A stretch of DNA of 64,000 bases, from assembly GCA_963783145.1 (NCBI GenBank), contig CAWAMM010000002.1, forward strand, positions 1,426,001-1,490,000, written 5' to 3'. Position 1 is the first letter of the stretch. The number at the start of each line of letters is the position of its first letter. This document shows, piece by piece, positions 53,901-62,087 of this stretch. Position numbers and translations under genes: made by a program. This DNA comes from DATGKG01 sp963783145 (lineage in GTDB: Bacteria; Desulfobacterota; Binatia; Binatales; Binataceae). The notes under the pieces are model-generated. The model ran no database searches. It had not been told where the DNA came from and saw only the letters and a list, made by a program, of their open reading frames with translations.

Positions 53901-54823
53901 AGGTCCGCAATCGCCATCGACGCCGGCAGGTTGTTCAGCAACAGTGCGTGCGCGCGCCCGCTTTTGCGAAATTTCGCGCTGACGCTTTCCGCCATCGCGC
54001 ACGCGCGCTCGCTCTCGCCCAGCAGCTCGTATGCGATGACTTCGTTGGTGCATGCGTCCTCATCGTCAGGCCGCATCGAGCGCGCCGCAATAAACAGCAT
54101 CGCGGCCTTGCGGGTTTCGCCTTCCCTGAGCAACGCGCGCGCGAGGTTCGAGAGAACCGCCACTCGCCGATCGCCGTCGAGCTGCTCCCAGCCGCGCTCG
54201 CGTAGTTGCATCAGCTTGAGTCGGCCGAGCTGATACTGGCGCTGATCGATGAGCGTCGAGGCCTCCTGGAGGTCGCGGCCGGCTTCATCGTTCGCGGGCG
54301 CGGCAACCGGATACTTCCAGCGCGGTTCCAACCGGATTGCGGTGTTGGGCTTGCTCAGCGCCTGGCGCTTGGGGCTGGATTCGAATTCGCTCAGCAAATC
54401 GGGATATTCGTCCAGCAGATCCTCGATATCCTGCCAGCACAGCACCTCGACGGTGAGCAGATTCGCGGCGCGATTTTCCAGGTTAAGCTCGAAGACCGCG
54501 GTCTTAAGTGCCTTGGAACGCGACGCGGTAGTCGCGATCGTAAGATGCCCAATCGGCAGCGCGAGACTCGCGGCGCGATCGACCGCATTGCGCAAATCCG
54601 TCAAGCTCGGCGGCTCGCCCGATTCCCGCAGGTCACAGCGCGCGGCCGACAGACGCGATCGCCCACTAACCTCGAGCAAATCGATCCCAACGTCCCGGCC
54701 TGCTGCCTGCTGAAAGGGCTCCAAACCCGGCATCTGCCAATGACGCCGCAGCACCTTGAGGCAGAGGCGCCGAAATTCCTCGAAACTTCGCGGCAAGGCG
54801 TAGGGCGGCCCGAAATTCGTCAT
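50987..54823 (-). CDS. Multidomain protein: Mrr-like nuclease domain, TPRs, GreA/B-C-like domain, PIN-like domain
   Basis: 1278 residues from ATG 54823 (MTNFGPPYALP). The frame opens at 54907 but would overlap the divergent ABC-F leader. Residues about 15-150 match restriction-endonuclease-like (Mrr_cat) domains: LCLKVLRRHW, GRDVGIDLLEVSG, TIATTASR, VEVLCWQDIEDLLDEYPD. The catalytic (Q/E)CK is replaced by RCD, so nuclease activity is doubtful. About 600 residues of TPR-like helices follow. Then comes a GreA/GreB C-terminal-like segment (WAILEDAPDADQSRGEYGSASALMKQL, RRLGDKFHL). Last is a PIN-like domain (SIVLELSAIATLCLLGGLDLL, FVVSQATLYELRR, ALWTDDRVLANLA). It may be a nucleic-acid surveillance or defence protein acting alone. 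Function is inferred only. Confidence 0.75.
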   Translation of the reverse strand: MTNFGPPYALPRSFEEFRRLCLKVLRRHWQMPGLEPFQQAAGRDVGIDLLEVSGRSRLSAARCDLRESGEPPSLTDLRNAVDRAASLALPIGHLTIATTASRSKALKTAVFELNLENRAANLLTVEVLCWQDIEDLLDEYPDLLSEFESSPKRQALSKPNTAIRLEPRWKYPVAAPANDEAGRDLQEASTLIDQRQYQLGRLKLMQLRERGWEQLDGDRRVAVLSNLARALLREGETRKAAMLFIAARSMRPDDEDACTNEVIAYELLGESERACAMAESVSAKFRKSGRAHALLLNNLPASMAIADLERMTPALLKIDPEVAIVMARRSIAANDYARAERFARTAAEALGEKSDPWLLLGQSILLSEIESNSGPVREERVREGEACFTRAIVQAQEELSTSIEVQALLARAQARIALHDIQGAGRDIENAHSLEREDANGLCEYAILLRARGNLTGAIDVFRRALKVGGRDDAEFHLGVTLRERDLPGDLSEAAEILVRSIHHPTGIPKGDYLFAVGCAVDALCRMERWHHAEILLGELPADQISIPARHTLHARMEHSRGEIAKASRLADEALGALRMETTTDERRNLAVLLHDLGRYAEALVIRESIIQVRGFATDGGAPHADPTASDLRRLLECATRLGRNDVVLEVCRKLRLDGAVVEGAFAFELELLERHDLEGAIELLDQYLAVHPGDRVMRLRRTAAARALGHHEQPVEPGSMPLAREILPALGRVAVKLMREADHPNEALVYAYDLIRRNPRDPDAHRAFLSALGPFGPIATVPDFETAQLGCAVCYVEQESGTETWAILEDAPDADQSRGEYGSASALMKQLRGRRLGDKFHLSEGRAGRKNAVVKQLISKYAYRYQDCLYGWARRFPGLPEIEMVRADASAAPEVQYDLGAVSNGMSIDEIRENAHKLYALTPMSLHGYTKRIGMSDLHGVFSLAARHDAIIKCCQGSEEELEGALTAYNRANSIVLELSAIATLCLLGGLDLLKTWARRFVVSQATLYELRRFQFENNSGLLDRTGSDIPADLELRGLADLIASICTVGDGAVASRLTPNQRAELTGHFGLHGAESILLASLPGHALWTDDRVLANLARDEFGVRRIWTQAALMARVQAGNLEPAQLATAGTRLAGWGYTFTTPSLETLMRAGALSGWDPDQFPLRQALDQFATDSVAMPDAVILAAELVVHIYADSRLRVTRSTLVARLLDRLAKRRGGRAAIEALPRSLPIRFGLDVIGARELADAIRGWMSKSEGIPETPSVRTEGQEQAASA

Positions 54824-54936
54824 ATAGTAGATAAATCTAACATGTGAGTAGACATCAGCGTAGAGAGGCTGGATCGTCCGCCACCAGAGACGATATTTGT
54901 TCTCCACGCCGCGGCTGCTACGATGGTGGTTTAATC

Positions 54937-56946
54937 GTGCTTAGTCTCGACAACATCTCCAAGTCGTTCGGCGCGCGCAAGATTCTTGCCGACGTTAGCT
55001 GGTCCATGCCGGATGACGGCCGGGTCGGTCTGGTCGGCCTCAACGGCGCGGGTAAGTCGACGCTGCTCAAGATCATCGGCGGAGTGACGCCGCCCGATTC
55101 CGGCCGCATCTCCCTCCCGCAGCGCGCGCGGGTCGGGTACCTGCACCAGGAATCGCCCGATATGAGCGGCCGTTCGGTCCTCAACGAGACGCTGTCGGCG
55201 CTCACCCGCCTGCAGGAACTCGATCTCCGCCGCCACGAGCTGGAGAAAATCCTCGCGCAGTCGCAGGAAGGCCCCGCGCACGACGCTGCGATGGACGAGT
55301 ATGGCGATGTGCTGAGCGAGCTGGAGCATCGCGATTTCTATACCGCCGAAAGCCGCGCCGAGTCGGTCCTGTTTGGTCTGGGCTTCAGCGACAGCGATCT
55401 TCATCGCGATGTCGTGGAATTTTCCGGCGGGATCCGGATGCGCATCGCGCTCGCCAAGCTGCTGCTCGATCAGCCCGAGTTCATGATGCTCGACGAGCCG
55501 ACCAACCATCTCGACATCGAGGCGCGCAACTGGCTGGAGGATTACCTCTCATCGTATGCGGGCGGCATCATCGTGGTCTCGCACGATCGCTACTTCCTCG
55601 ATCGCATCACCAAAAAGACCGTCGAGGTTTCGCGCGGCAGGCTTACCGAGTACGTCGGCGGATACTCGCGCTACCTGGTGCAGCGCGAGGAGCGGTTTCA
55701 GCTCGAAATGCAGGCCTACGAGAACCAGCGCGAGGAAATCGAGCACGCGGAGGCGTTCATCAGCCGCTTCCGCTACCAGGCGAGCAAGGCCAAGCTGGTG
55801 CAGTCGCGCATCAAGCAGCTGGAAAAAGTGGTGCGCCTCGAACCGCCTGCCGGAAGCGAAAAATCTCCCTCGATTAATTTTCCCAAGTGCGAACGTAGTG
55901 CGCGGCGAGTCTTCGAGCTTAAAGGCGCGGTCAAGAAGTATGGCGACCTGACCGTCTATGACGGCGTCGATCTGGTGATCGAGCGCGGTTCGCGCATCGC
56001 GCTGGTCGGTCCCAACGGCGCAGGCAAATCCACCATGATGAAGATGCTGGCGGGCCTCGAGCCGATGACGGCGGGTGAGCGAAGCGTCGGCGGCAATGTC
56101 GCGATGGGATACTTCGCGCAGAATCTCGCGGACACCCTCGACTACACCAAAACGGTGTACGACGAACTCAGCAGCGCCACCGACGCGATGAGCAGCCGCG
56201 AGATTCGCAGCCTGCTCGGTGCGATGTTGTTCTCGGGCGACGATGTGGAGAAAAAAGTCGCGGTGCTGTCCGGCGGGGAGCGCGCGCGCCTGGCGCTGTC
56301 GAAGGTGCTCGCGCATCGCAACAACACCCTGCTCCTCGATGAGCCGACGAACAACCTCGACATCGTCGCCAAGGACACGCTGCTCGAAGCGCTCAAGGGC
56401 TTTGCCGGCACCGTGCTGCTGGTCAGCCACGATCGCTTCATTCTCAATGAGCTGGTGAACGAAGTCGTCGAGGTCGGCCGCGGTCACGCGATTCGTTACC
56501 TCGGCAACTATGACGACTACCTGCGCAAAAAGGCCGAGATGGACCTCGCGAGCGCGGGACAGGCGGCGGCGAAACTCAACGCGGCGAAGGCCTCGGCGAA
56601 AGCTCCGATGCTCGCATCCACCAACGGCATCGCGCAGGCGGAACGCAACGGTACGCATCCGAAGAATGACAAGCATGCCGACCAAGCGAAGCGCGTTGAC
56701 GATCGCGAAGCGAAACGGCGTCACGATCAGATGCAGAAGCGCCGCCAACAGCTTGAGGCCAGTATCGAGGGCAAGGAAACCGAGCGCGCCACCCTCGCGA
56801 CCGAAATGAACGATCCCAATTTTTACATCCGGCGCAAAGACGCCGACGAATTGATCGGGCGCTATCAGCAGCTCGGGCGCGAGGTCGAACGGCTCTACGC
56901 CGATCTGGAAAAGCTCGAAACCGAAACCGCGCCCTCGCCCACCTGA
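54937..56946 (+). CDS. ABC-F family ATPase (ribosome-associated)
   Basis: 669 residues from GTG 54937, where family similarity starts (VLSLDNISKSFGARKIL); the upstream frame to 54844 is unconserved. Two ATPase cassettes lack membrane segments: GLNGAGKST with FSGGIRMRIALAKLL and LDEPTNHLD, then GPNGAGKST with LSGGERARLALSKVL and LDEPTNNLD. The linker between them has the charged helical arm (YENQREEIEHAEAFISRFRYQASKAKLVQSRIKQLEK). A C-terminal coiled coil (residues about 580-665) is present, as in Uup/EttA relatives. It acts on stalled ribosomes in the cytoplasm. Its promoter region is shared with the divergent multidomain gene. Confidence 0.93.
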   Translation: MLSLDNISKSFGARKILADVSWSMPDDGRVGLVGLNGAGKSTLLKIIGGVTPPDSGRISLPQRARVGYLHQESPDMSGRSVLNETLSALTRLQELDLRRHELEKILAQSQEGPAHDAAMDEYGDVLSELEHRDFYTAESRAESVLFGLGFSDSDLHRDVVEFSGGIRMRIALAKLLLDQPEFMMLDEPTNHLDIEARNWLEDYLSSYAGGIIVVSHDRYFLDRITKKTVEVSRGRLTEYVGGYSRYLVQREERFQLEMQAYENQREEIEHAEAFISRFRYQASKAKLVQSRIKQLEKVVRLEPPAGSEKSPSINFPKCERSARRVFELKGAVKKYGDLTVYDGVDLVIERGSRIALVGPNGAGKSTMMKMLAGLEPMTAGERSVGGNVAMGYFAQNLADTLDYTKTVYDELSSATDAMSSREIRSLLGAMLFSGDDVEKKVAVLSGGERARLALSKVLAHRNNTLLLDEPTNNLDIVAKDTLLEALKGFAGTVLLVSHDRFILNELVNEVVEVGRGHAIRYLGNYDDYLRKKAEMDLASAGQAAAKLNAAKASAKAPMLASTNGIAQAERNGTHPKNDKHADQAKRVDDREAKRRHDQMQKRRQQLEASIEGKETERATLATEMNDPNFYIRRKDADELIGRYQQLGREVERLYADLEKLETETAPSPT

Positions 56947-57009
56947 AGAATCCCGATTGTCTCCGGCGTCAAATCCGAATACCACTCCGCATCGTACCTA
57001 GGATGTGGC

Positions 57010-57567
57010 GTGGCCAAGGCAACCGAAAATAAAATCTCCGATCGCGAGCTGGTAGCTGCGATGGCGAACGGCGATGCTGATGCGCTGCGTGCGCTCAGCG
57101 CCCGCTATGCGCGCATGCTGGGGGCGCTCGCCTACCGCTTCGTCAAAGATGAGTCGGATGCCGAGGAGATCGCCGCCGATGCACTATGGCAGGCGTGGCG
57201 CGAGGCCGCGACATTTGATCCTTCGCGCAGCTCGGTCAGCGCGTGGCTGGTGATGCTCGGCAGGAGCCGCGCCATCGACAGATTCAGGGCCGCACGCGCG
57301 CGCCGTCCGCCGGAAAATCCGCAGCCCGAGCCCGCGCCGGTGGCCGATGCGCTATCGAACCTCGAAACCGCCGAGCGAGCGAAAATCGTCAAGCAGGCGG
57401 TCGGCGAACTCGACACCCGCGAGCGCGAACTACTCGAACTCGCGTATTTTTCCGATCTGACTCAAACCGAGATTGCCAATAAGGTCGGCCTTCCGCTCGG
57501 CACGGTGAAAACTCGAATGCGGACCGCACTCATCAAGTTGCGCGACTCGCTGAGGCGGTTGCGATAG
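57010..57567 (+). CDS. ECF-type RNA polymerase sigma factor
   Basis: 185 residues from GTG. Region 2 (YARMLGALAYRFVKDESDAEEIAADALWQAWREAATFDPSRSSVSAWLVMLGRSRAIDRFR) and region 4 (LDTRERELLELAYFSDLTQTEIANKVGLPLGTVKTRMRTALIKLRDSL) are complete, joined by a Pro-rich linker. It is followed after 4 bases by its anti-sigma gene, matching the SigK/RskA arrangement, with a ferritin-like gene further on. Confidence 0.94.
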   Translation: MAKATENKISDRELVAAMANGDADALRALSARYARMLGALAYRFVKDESDAEEIAADALWQAWREAATFDPSRSSVSAWLVMLGRSRAIDRFRAARARRPPENPQPEPAPVADALSNLETAERAKIVKQAVGELDTRERELLELAYFSDLTQTEIANKVGLPLGTVKTRMRTALIKLRDSLRRLR

Positions 57568-57571
57568 CACC

Positions 57572-58453
57572 ATGACGCACGACGAACTCAAAGCGCTGCT
57601 GCCGCTCGCCGCTCTCCATCGGCTCGATCCCGATGAGATGGCGGCGCTGCGTGAGCATCTCGCCGGATGCGCCGAGTGTCCGGCTGAGTTGCGCGAATTC
57701 GAGAATGCCGCGGCAATGATGGCGCTCGCGGTTAACGCGCCCACCAGCATCGAGGATCGCATCACGCGCAAACTCGAAGCACGCCTCGCCGAGCCCGCAC
57801 CGGTTGCGCCGAGAGCAGTATCCGATCGCGCGCCAAGCCGGAGCGTCGAGTCATCGAGTCGTGCCGGTTCTCGAAGCATTGCGACGCGGATTTCAATCGC
57901 GGCCGCAGTGGTGCTCGCAATTTACGGCGCGGTCGTCACTTCGCGATTGTCGAATCTTCGGAGCGCTTATAATGCGCGCGAGAATCAGCTCGCCTATCTG
58001 CAAAACCGTTTCACTACGCTCGAGCATGACGCGCAGGTAGCGGAACAAAAAATCGATGCGCTTTCGAAAGTTCTCTCGGAGCGCGTGCGCCTCGAAAATG
58101 TCCTCGATGCTCCCGATTTGGAGGTCACTCGCCTCGGGCCGCTGCCGGCCGCTCCTGGAGCCCGTGCAGTGGTTATCGCGAGCAAGTCCTCCGGCACTGC
58201 GGTGCTGCGCGCGATGGGTTTGGAGACGCCTCCGTCAGGAAAGACCTACGAGCTGTGGTGGATCACCAAACAGAAAGGTCCCGTGCCCGCCGGCACCTTC
58301 ACCGCGGAGTCGGGCAACGAAGTTATCGCTAAAGTCGATCCGCCGCCGACCGGCGAGCACGTCATGCTGACCGCCGTGACCCTCGAACCTACGGGCGGAG
58401 TGCCGAAGCCGACCGGCGCCATGTATTTGAAAGGCGCGCCCGAGCGCGAGTAG
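57572..58453 (+). CDS. RskA-type membrane anti-sigma factor
   Basis: 293 residues. The N-terminal anti-sigma domain has an HxxxCxxC-like zinc pattern (LREHLAGCAECPAEL). One membrane helix (ISIAAAVVLAIYGAVVTSRL, about 109-128) is followed by a coiled coil. The extracytoplasmic domain is RskA-like (LPAAPGARAVVIASKSSGTAVLRAMGLETPPSGKTYELWWI, ending TLEPTGGVPKPTGAMYLKG). It holds the sigma factor at the membrane and releases it on a periplasmic signal, by family analogy. The ferritin-like gene starts 41 bases later and may be in the operon. Confidence 0.92.
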   Translation: MTHDELKALLPLAALHRLDPDEMAALREHLAGCAECPAELREFENAAAMMALAVNAPTSIEDRITRKLEARLAEPAPVAPRAVSDRAPSRSVESSSRAGSRSIATRISIAAAVVLAIYGAVVTSRLSNLRSAYNARENQLAYLQNRFTTLEHDAQVAEQKIDALSKVLSERVRLENVLDAPDLEVTRLGPLPAAPGARAVVIASKSSGTAVLRAMGLETPPSGKTYELWWITKQKGPVPAGTFTAESGNEVIAKVDPPPTGEHVMLTAVTLEPTGGVPKPTGAMYLKGAPERE

Positions 58454-58494
58454 CGCGCAGAAATCCGATTCGCCGGTAGCTTCGTATCTAGGGC

Positions 58495-59337
58495 ATGAAC
58501 GAAACTGCTGCTCGCAATCAGTTCGATCTCGAAAAATATCTGCGCAACTCCGGCGCCACGCGCCCCGAGTCATTCGACTGGTCCGACCCCGGTCCGCGCC
58601 TCGACGACGAGGCGTTGTTCTGCCTCGGCTACATGATGGACATCGAGTCGCACACCGTCATCTATTTGAAGGAGCTGCTTTCGACCTCGGTCGCCGAGGA
58701 CCCATCGATCACCGCGTTTCTATCGTGCTGGGTGTATGAGGAATTTTTTCATTCGCAAGTGCTGAAGCGATTCCTTGAAAGCCAGGGCCTCACCATCGAA
58801 GATGCGCGATTCACCGAACTGCGCAAGCGAAGAGCGGCGCGCCAAATCGCCGAGAAGATCGCAGGAATCGCCTCGCATCTGACGCGGCATTTTCCCGCGG
58901 TCCATATGACCTGGGGCGCGATCAATGAGCTATCCACACTGACGGGCTACCATGCGCTGATCGAGCGCACGCGCCATCCGATGCTGACCACCGTGCTGAG
59001 CCGCATCATCAAAGATGAGCGCCGGCACTTCTCGTTCTACTTCAATCAGGCCCACAGGATGCTGCAGGATCCGGCTGCGCGTCGCCTCACGTCGTTCCTC
59101 GTGCGCCATTTCTGGACCCCGGTGGGAAGTCCGGTGCGCGGCGACGCCGATGCGCATCGCATCTGCGCGTTTCTTTTCCCAAGTGATGCGGGCCGCGCGC
59201 GGCTGACTGCTATGGATGAAGTCATCGCGCGGCTACCGGGCCTCGAATGGTTCGACCTCGGCACGCGCTTCTGCTTTGTGCCGAGCGCGAAAGCCGCATC
59301 GCCAATTGGACGATTCCCGGCGCGCCAAACAGCGTAG
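58495..59337 (+). CDS. Ferritin-like di-iron protein (desaturase/oxygenase-type fold)
   Basis: 280 residues. Metal-ligand helices: MDIESHTVIYL, CWVYEEFFHSQVL (ExxH), WGAINELSTLTGYHAL, and KDERRHFSFYF (ExxH). The pattern is a complete di-iron site of the acyl-ACP desaturase/ferritin-like type. It differs from the two proteins at 14173 and 15322 by length and motif (DERRH instead of DEARH). No signal peptide. It follows the sigma/anti-sigma pair by 41 bases on the same strand, so expression may depend on that sigma factor. A lipid-modifying or oxidative-stress role fits the context; the substrate is unknown. Confidence 0.82.
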   Translation: MNETAARNQFDLEKYLRNSGATRPESFDWSDPGPRLDDEALFCLGYMMDIESHTVIYLKELLSTSVAEDPSITAFLSCWVYEEFFHSQVLKRFLESQGLTIEDARFTELRKRRAARQIAEKIAGIASHLTRHFPAVHMTWGAINELSTLTGYHALIERTRHPMLTTVLSRIIKDERRHFSFYFNQAHRMLQDPAARRLTSFLVRHFWTPVGSPVRGDADAHRICAFLFPSDAGRARLTAMDEVIARLPGLEWFDLGTRFCFVPSAKAASPIGRFPARQTA

Positions 59338-59378
59338 TTCGCGAAGTTTTCGGCGACCCGGAGTTTCCTATCCGGGGA

Positions 59379-59403
59379 GGGGTCGTTCGTGAACGCCCCC
59401 TAC
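59379..59403. repeat. Dispersed palindromic repeat, copy 2 (inverted)
   Basis: Read on the minus strand it begins GTAGGGGGCGTTC, then CGAACG and CCCC. It matches 22121-22144 with one substitution and one extra base. It lies between the ferritin-like and epoxide hydrolase genes. Confidence 0.6.
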
Positions 59404-59423
59404 TGAACGGTGCCGATTCGCTT

Positions 59424-60575
59424 CTAGGTCAGATCGCGAAACCAGGCGCGGATGTCATTTGCGAGGAGCTCCGGCTCCTCCATCGCGGCAAAATGCCCGC
59501 CCTTCGGCATCACCGTCCAGCGCTGGATGTTGTAAATGCGCTCCGCCCAGTGGCGCGGCGGCCGGACCAGCTCGCCCGGAAACATCGCCATCGCGGTGGG
59601 AGTCTCGATGCGCGTGCCGGGCTTAAGCCGCCACGGATGATGACGCGATTCGTAATATAGCCGCGTCGAGGAATTTATCGTCTGCGTGATCCAGTAGATC
59701 ATCACGTTGGTGAGCAGCTGATCCTTGGTGAAACTGCTTTCGACCACGCCGCGGCAATCGCTCCAGGTGCGAAACTTCTCGACGATCCACGCGCACAGCC
59801 CAGCCGGCGAATCGTTGAGGCCGTAGGCGAGCGTCTGCGGCTTGGTTCCCTGGATCCATTGATAGCCAGTTTCCGCCTGACGAAATTTTTCGATATCGCC
59901 GAGGAAAACCTTTTCCTCCGCGGTAAGATCGGAGGCGTTGCGTCCCTCGGCGGGGCCGGCCGCGACCATGTTGAGATGGATTCCATATAAATGTGGCTGA
60001 AACGCCTCGCCGACACGCGACACGATCGCCGATCCCCAATCTCCCCCCTGCGCCGCATAGCGTTTGTAACCGAGAGTCTGTGTCATCAGCTTATGAAAGA
60101 TGTCGGCGATCGCCGGAACGTTCATCGCACGCGCGGTCGGATGCCCCGAAAATCCATAGCCGGGAAGCGAGGGCGCGATCACGGTGAAAGAATCGCGCGG
60201 GTCGCCGCCATGCGCCACCGGATCGGTGAGCATCGGAATGATTTCCATGAACTCATAGACCGAGCCGGGCCATCCATGGACGAGCAGGAGCGGCTTGGGA
60301 TTGGGGCCGCGGCCTTCCTCGCGAATGAAATGGATCTTGAGGCCGTCGATATCGGTGGTGAAATGCTTGAACCGATTCAGCTCGGCCTCGTGCTTGCGCC
60401 AGTCGTACTTGGTGCGCCAGTAGTCGAGCAGCTCGCGCATGTAGGCGAGGTTGGTGCCGTACTCCCATCCGGTATCGGGCACCTCGTCGGGCAAACGCGT
60501 GCGCGCGAGCCTATCCTGCAAGTCCTTCAGAACATCATCGGACACATCGATTCGAAAGGGTTCGATTCCGACCAT
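59424..60575 (-). CDS. Epoxide hydrolase (EHN-type, microsomal family)
   Basis: 383 residues. The N-terminal EHN domain (FRIDVSDDVLKDLQDRLARTRLPDEVPDTGWEYG) is followed by an alpha/beta hydrolase fold: oxyanion HGWPGS, nucleophile Asp in GGDWGS, and catalytic His in GGHFAAMEEP. Tyr residues in the lid (TGYQWIQ, RLYYESRHH) can activate the epoxide. The enzyme turns an epoxide into a diol. Family members often accompany oxygenase genes in catabolic islands. It is downstream of the acyl-CoA dehydrogenase on the same strand, with a hairpin repeat between. Confidence 0.92.
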   Translation of the reverse strand: MVGIEPFRIDVSDDVLKDLQDRLARTRLPDEVPDTGWEYGTNLAYMRELLDYWRTKYDWRKHEAELNRFKHFTTDIDGLKIHFIREEGRGPNPKPLLLVHGWPGSVYEFMEIIPMLTDPVAHGGDPRDSFTVIAPSLPGYGFSGHPTARAMNVPAIADIFHKLMTQTLGYKRYAAQGGDWGSAIVSRVGEAFQPHLYGIHLNMVAAGPAEGRNASDLTAEEKVFLGDIEKFRQAETGYQWIQGTKPQTLAYGLNDSPAGLCAWIVEKFRTWSDCRGVVESSFTKDQLLTNVMIYWITQTINSSTRLYYESRHHPWRLKPGTRIETPTAMAMFPGELVRPPRHWAERIYNIQRWTVMPKGGHFAAMEEPELLANDIRAWFRDLT

Positions 60576-60579
60576 TAGA

Positions 60580-60615
60580 CCTAACCCCTAACCCCTTCCC
60601 CTAAAGGGGAAGGGG
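60580..60615. repeat. Intergenic hairpin repeat
   Basis: CCTAACCCCTAA followed by CCCCTTCCCCT, AA and AGGGGAAGGGG: a perfect 11-base-arm hairpin (60592-60615). Same family as 43926-44020 and 63463-63489. Located in the gap between the acyl-CoA dehydrogenase and epoxide hydrolase genes, where it could act as a weak terminator. Confidence 0.85.
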
Positions 60616-60631
60616 AATCAGACAAAGAAAT

Positions 60632-61849
60632 CTAGAGTAGCTCGCTTCCACCCGTAGCCGCGCGCGTGCTGCCGTCGCGCTTATACCAATCGAGTAAATT
60701 GCGCGCGATCAGCGAAAGATGAACCTCGTCGGCCCCATCGACGAGACGCGCCGATCGCGCATGACGAAACATATCTTCCAGTGGCGTGTCGGAGGAAAAT
60801 CCGAGCGCGCCGTGAACCTGGATCGCGCGATCGAGGATGCGCCACAGCATGTTAGCAACGTGATATTTCGTCATCGAGACTTCATGCCGAAACGGCAAGT
60901 TGTTCTCGATCAGGTACGCCGCATGCAGCACCATAAGTTTCGCCTGATACAGCTCCAGCGCCGACTGCGACATCATGAACTGGATGCCCTGCTTCTCGGA
61001 CAGCTTGCCGCCCTGAACGGTGCGCTCGAGCGCGCGCTTGGCGGTCATCTCGAGCGCGATTTCCGCGTTGCCGATCCATCGCATGCAATGCGCGAGGCGC
61101 GCCGGACCCAGCCGCACCTGCCCGAGCTTGTGACCCTCGCCGCGCCCGCCCAGCATCGCATCGGAGGGCACCACGACGTTCTCGAGACTGATTTCGCAGT
61201 GATTCCCCTTGCCCGCCATCGTGTCGATGTCGCGCACGATCTTGAAGCCCTCATTGGGCAGCTCGACGATAAACGCGGAGTTGCGCGCCTGCGGAGGATC
61301 GGCATCGGGATCGGTCTTGGCGATCACGATGGCGAACTTCGCGCCATGCGCCCCCGAGATAAACCATTTGTGGCCGTTGATGACCCAGTCGTCGCCGACT
61401 TTTTCCGCATGGGTTTTGATTTGCGTCGGATCGGAGCCTGCCGCTTCCGGCTCGGTCATCGCAAAGCAGGAGCGGATTTTGCCGTCGCAGAGCGGACGCA
61501 GATATTTTCCCTTCTGCGAGGGCGTCGCGAAGTGCAGCATGGTGTGCATGTTGCCCTCGTCGGGCGCCTGCGCGTTGAGGATGAACGACGCGAGGCGGCT
61601 GCGGCCACATTCCGCCGACACCATCGCCATCGCCAGCGGGCCGAGCCCCATCCCACCGAACTCCGGCGGCATATGCGGACACCAGAGGCCCGCCGCTTTC
61701 GCCTTCCGCCGCAACTCGCGGATGCCCTCGCGCCAATTCAGGGTCTTGCGCAGCTCTTTCTCGGCCGGATCGATTTCATCCTTGATGAACGCGCGAATCT
61801 TGTCGCGAACCGCGAGCACGTTGGGCGGCATCATGAAGTCGATAGACAT
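60632..61849 (-). CDS. Acyl-CoA dehydrogenase
   Basis: 405 residues. CFAMTEPEAAGSDPTQIKT is the FAD-contact motif, and WFISGAHGAKFAIVIAKTD follows. The helical C-terminal part has ALGFSSDTPLEDMFRHARSARLVDGADEVHLSLIARNLL, close to the Mmar/FadE-type and ACAD10/11 groups, with an Asp-Gly-Ala-Asp-Glu near the end. It oxidises an acyl-CoA to the enoyl-CoA. An SDR and a GST-like gene diverge nearby at 62088. The start ATG 61849 has GAGG about 8 bases upstream (tcctctaagttccctc on the plus strand reads as purine-rich on the minus). Confidence 0.92.
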   Translation of the reverse strand: MSIDFMMPPNVLAVRDKIRAFIKDEIDPAEKELRKTLNWREGIRELRRKAKAAGLWCPHMPPEFGGMGLGPLAMAMVSAECGRSRLASFILNAQAPDEGNMHTMLHFATPSQKGKYLRPLCDGKIRSCFAMTEPEAAGSDPTQIKTHAEKVGDDWVINGHKWFISGAHGAKFAIVIAKTDPDADPPQARNSAFIVELPNEGFKIVRDIDTMAGKGNHCEISLENVVVPSDAMLGGRGEGHKLGQVRLGPARLAHCMRWIGNAEIALEMTAKRALERTVQGGKLSEKQGIQFMMSQSALELYQAKLMVLHAAYLIENNLPFRHEVSMTKYHVANMLWRILDRAIQVHGALGFSSDTPLEDMFRHARSARLVDGADEVHLSLIARNLLDWYKRDGSTRAATGGSELL

Positions 61850-62087
61850 ACAATTGATACTCCTCTAAGTTCCCTCGACCCCAGTAGGGGTTCTCGGGGC
61901 GCCTGCGGCGCGGCTGCGCCCGCTTCGCGCCTCGATTCCAACCTCACGACAAGCCCCTTCCATCCTCTCGTCTCGGTTCAAGTTCTGGGAAATCAGCCCA
62001 AAGTGATAGAGGGAAACGCGTCGATCCGTCAACCTTGCAAAACGCAGGCAGGCAAGTGAATCTCTGATCGTTTTCGGAGGGAGAAAA

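Noticed and set aside
55549..56985. 478-codon minus-strand frame
   Set aside because: Antisense shadow of the ABC-F gene.
60719..62059. 446-codon plus-strand frame
   Set aside because: Antisense to a clear acyl-CoA dehydrogenase; no protein-like features.
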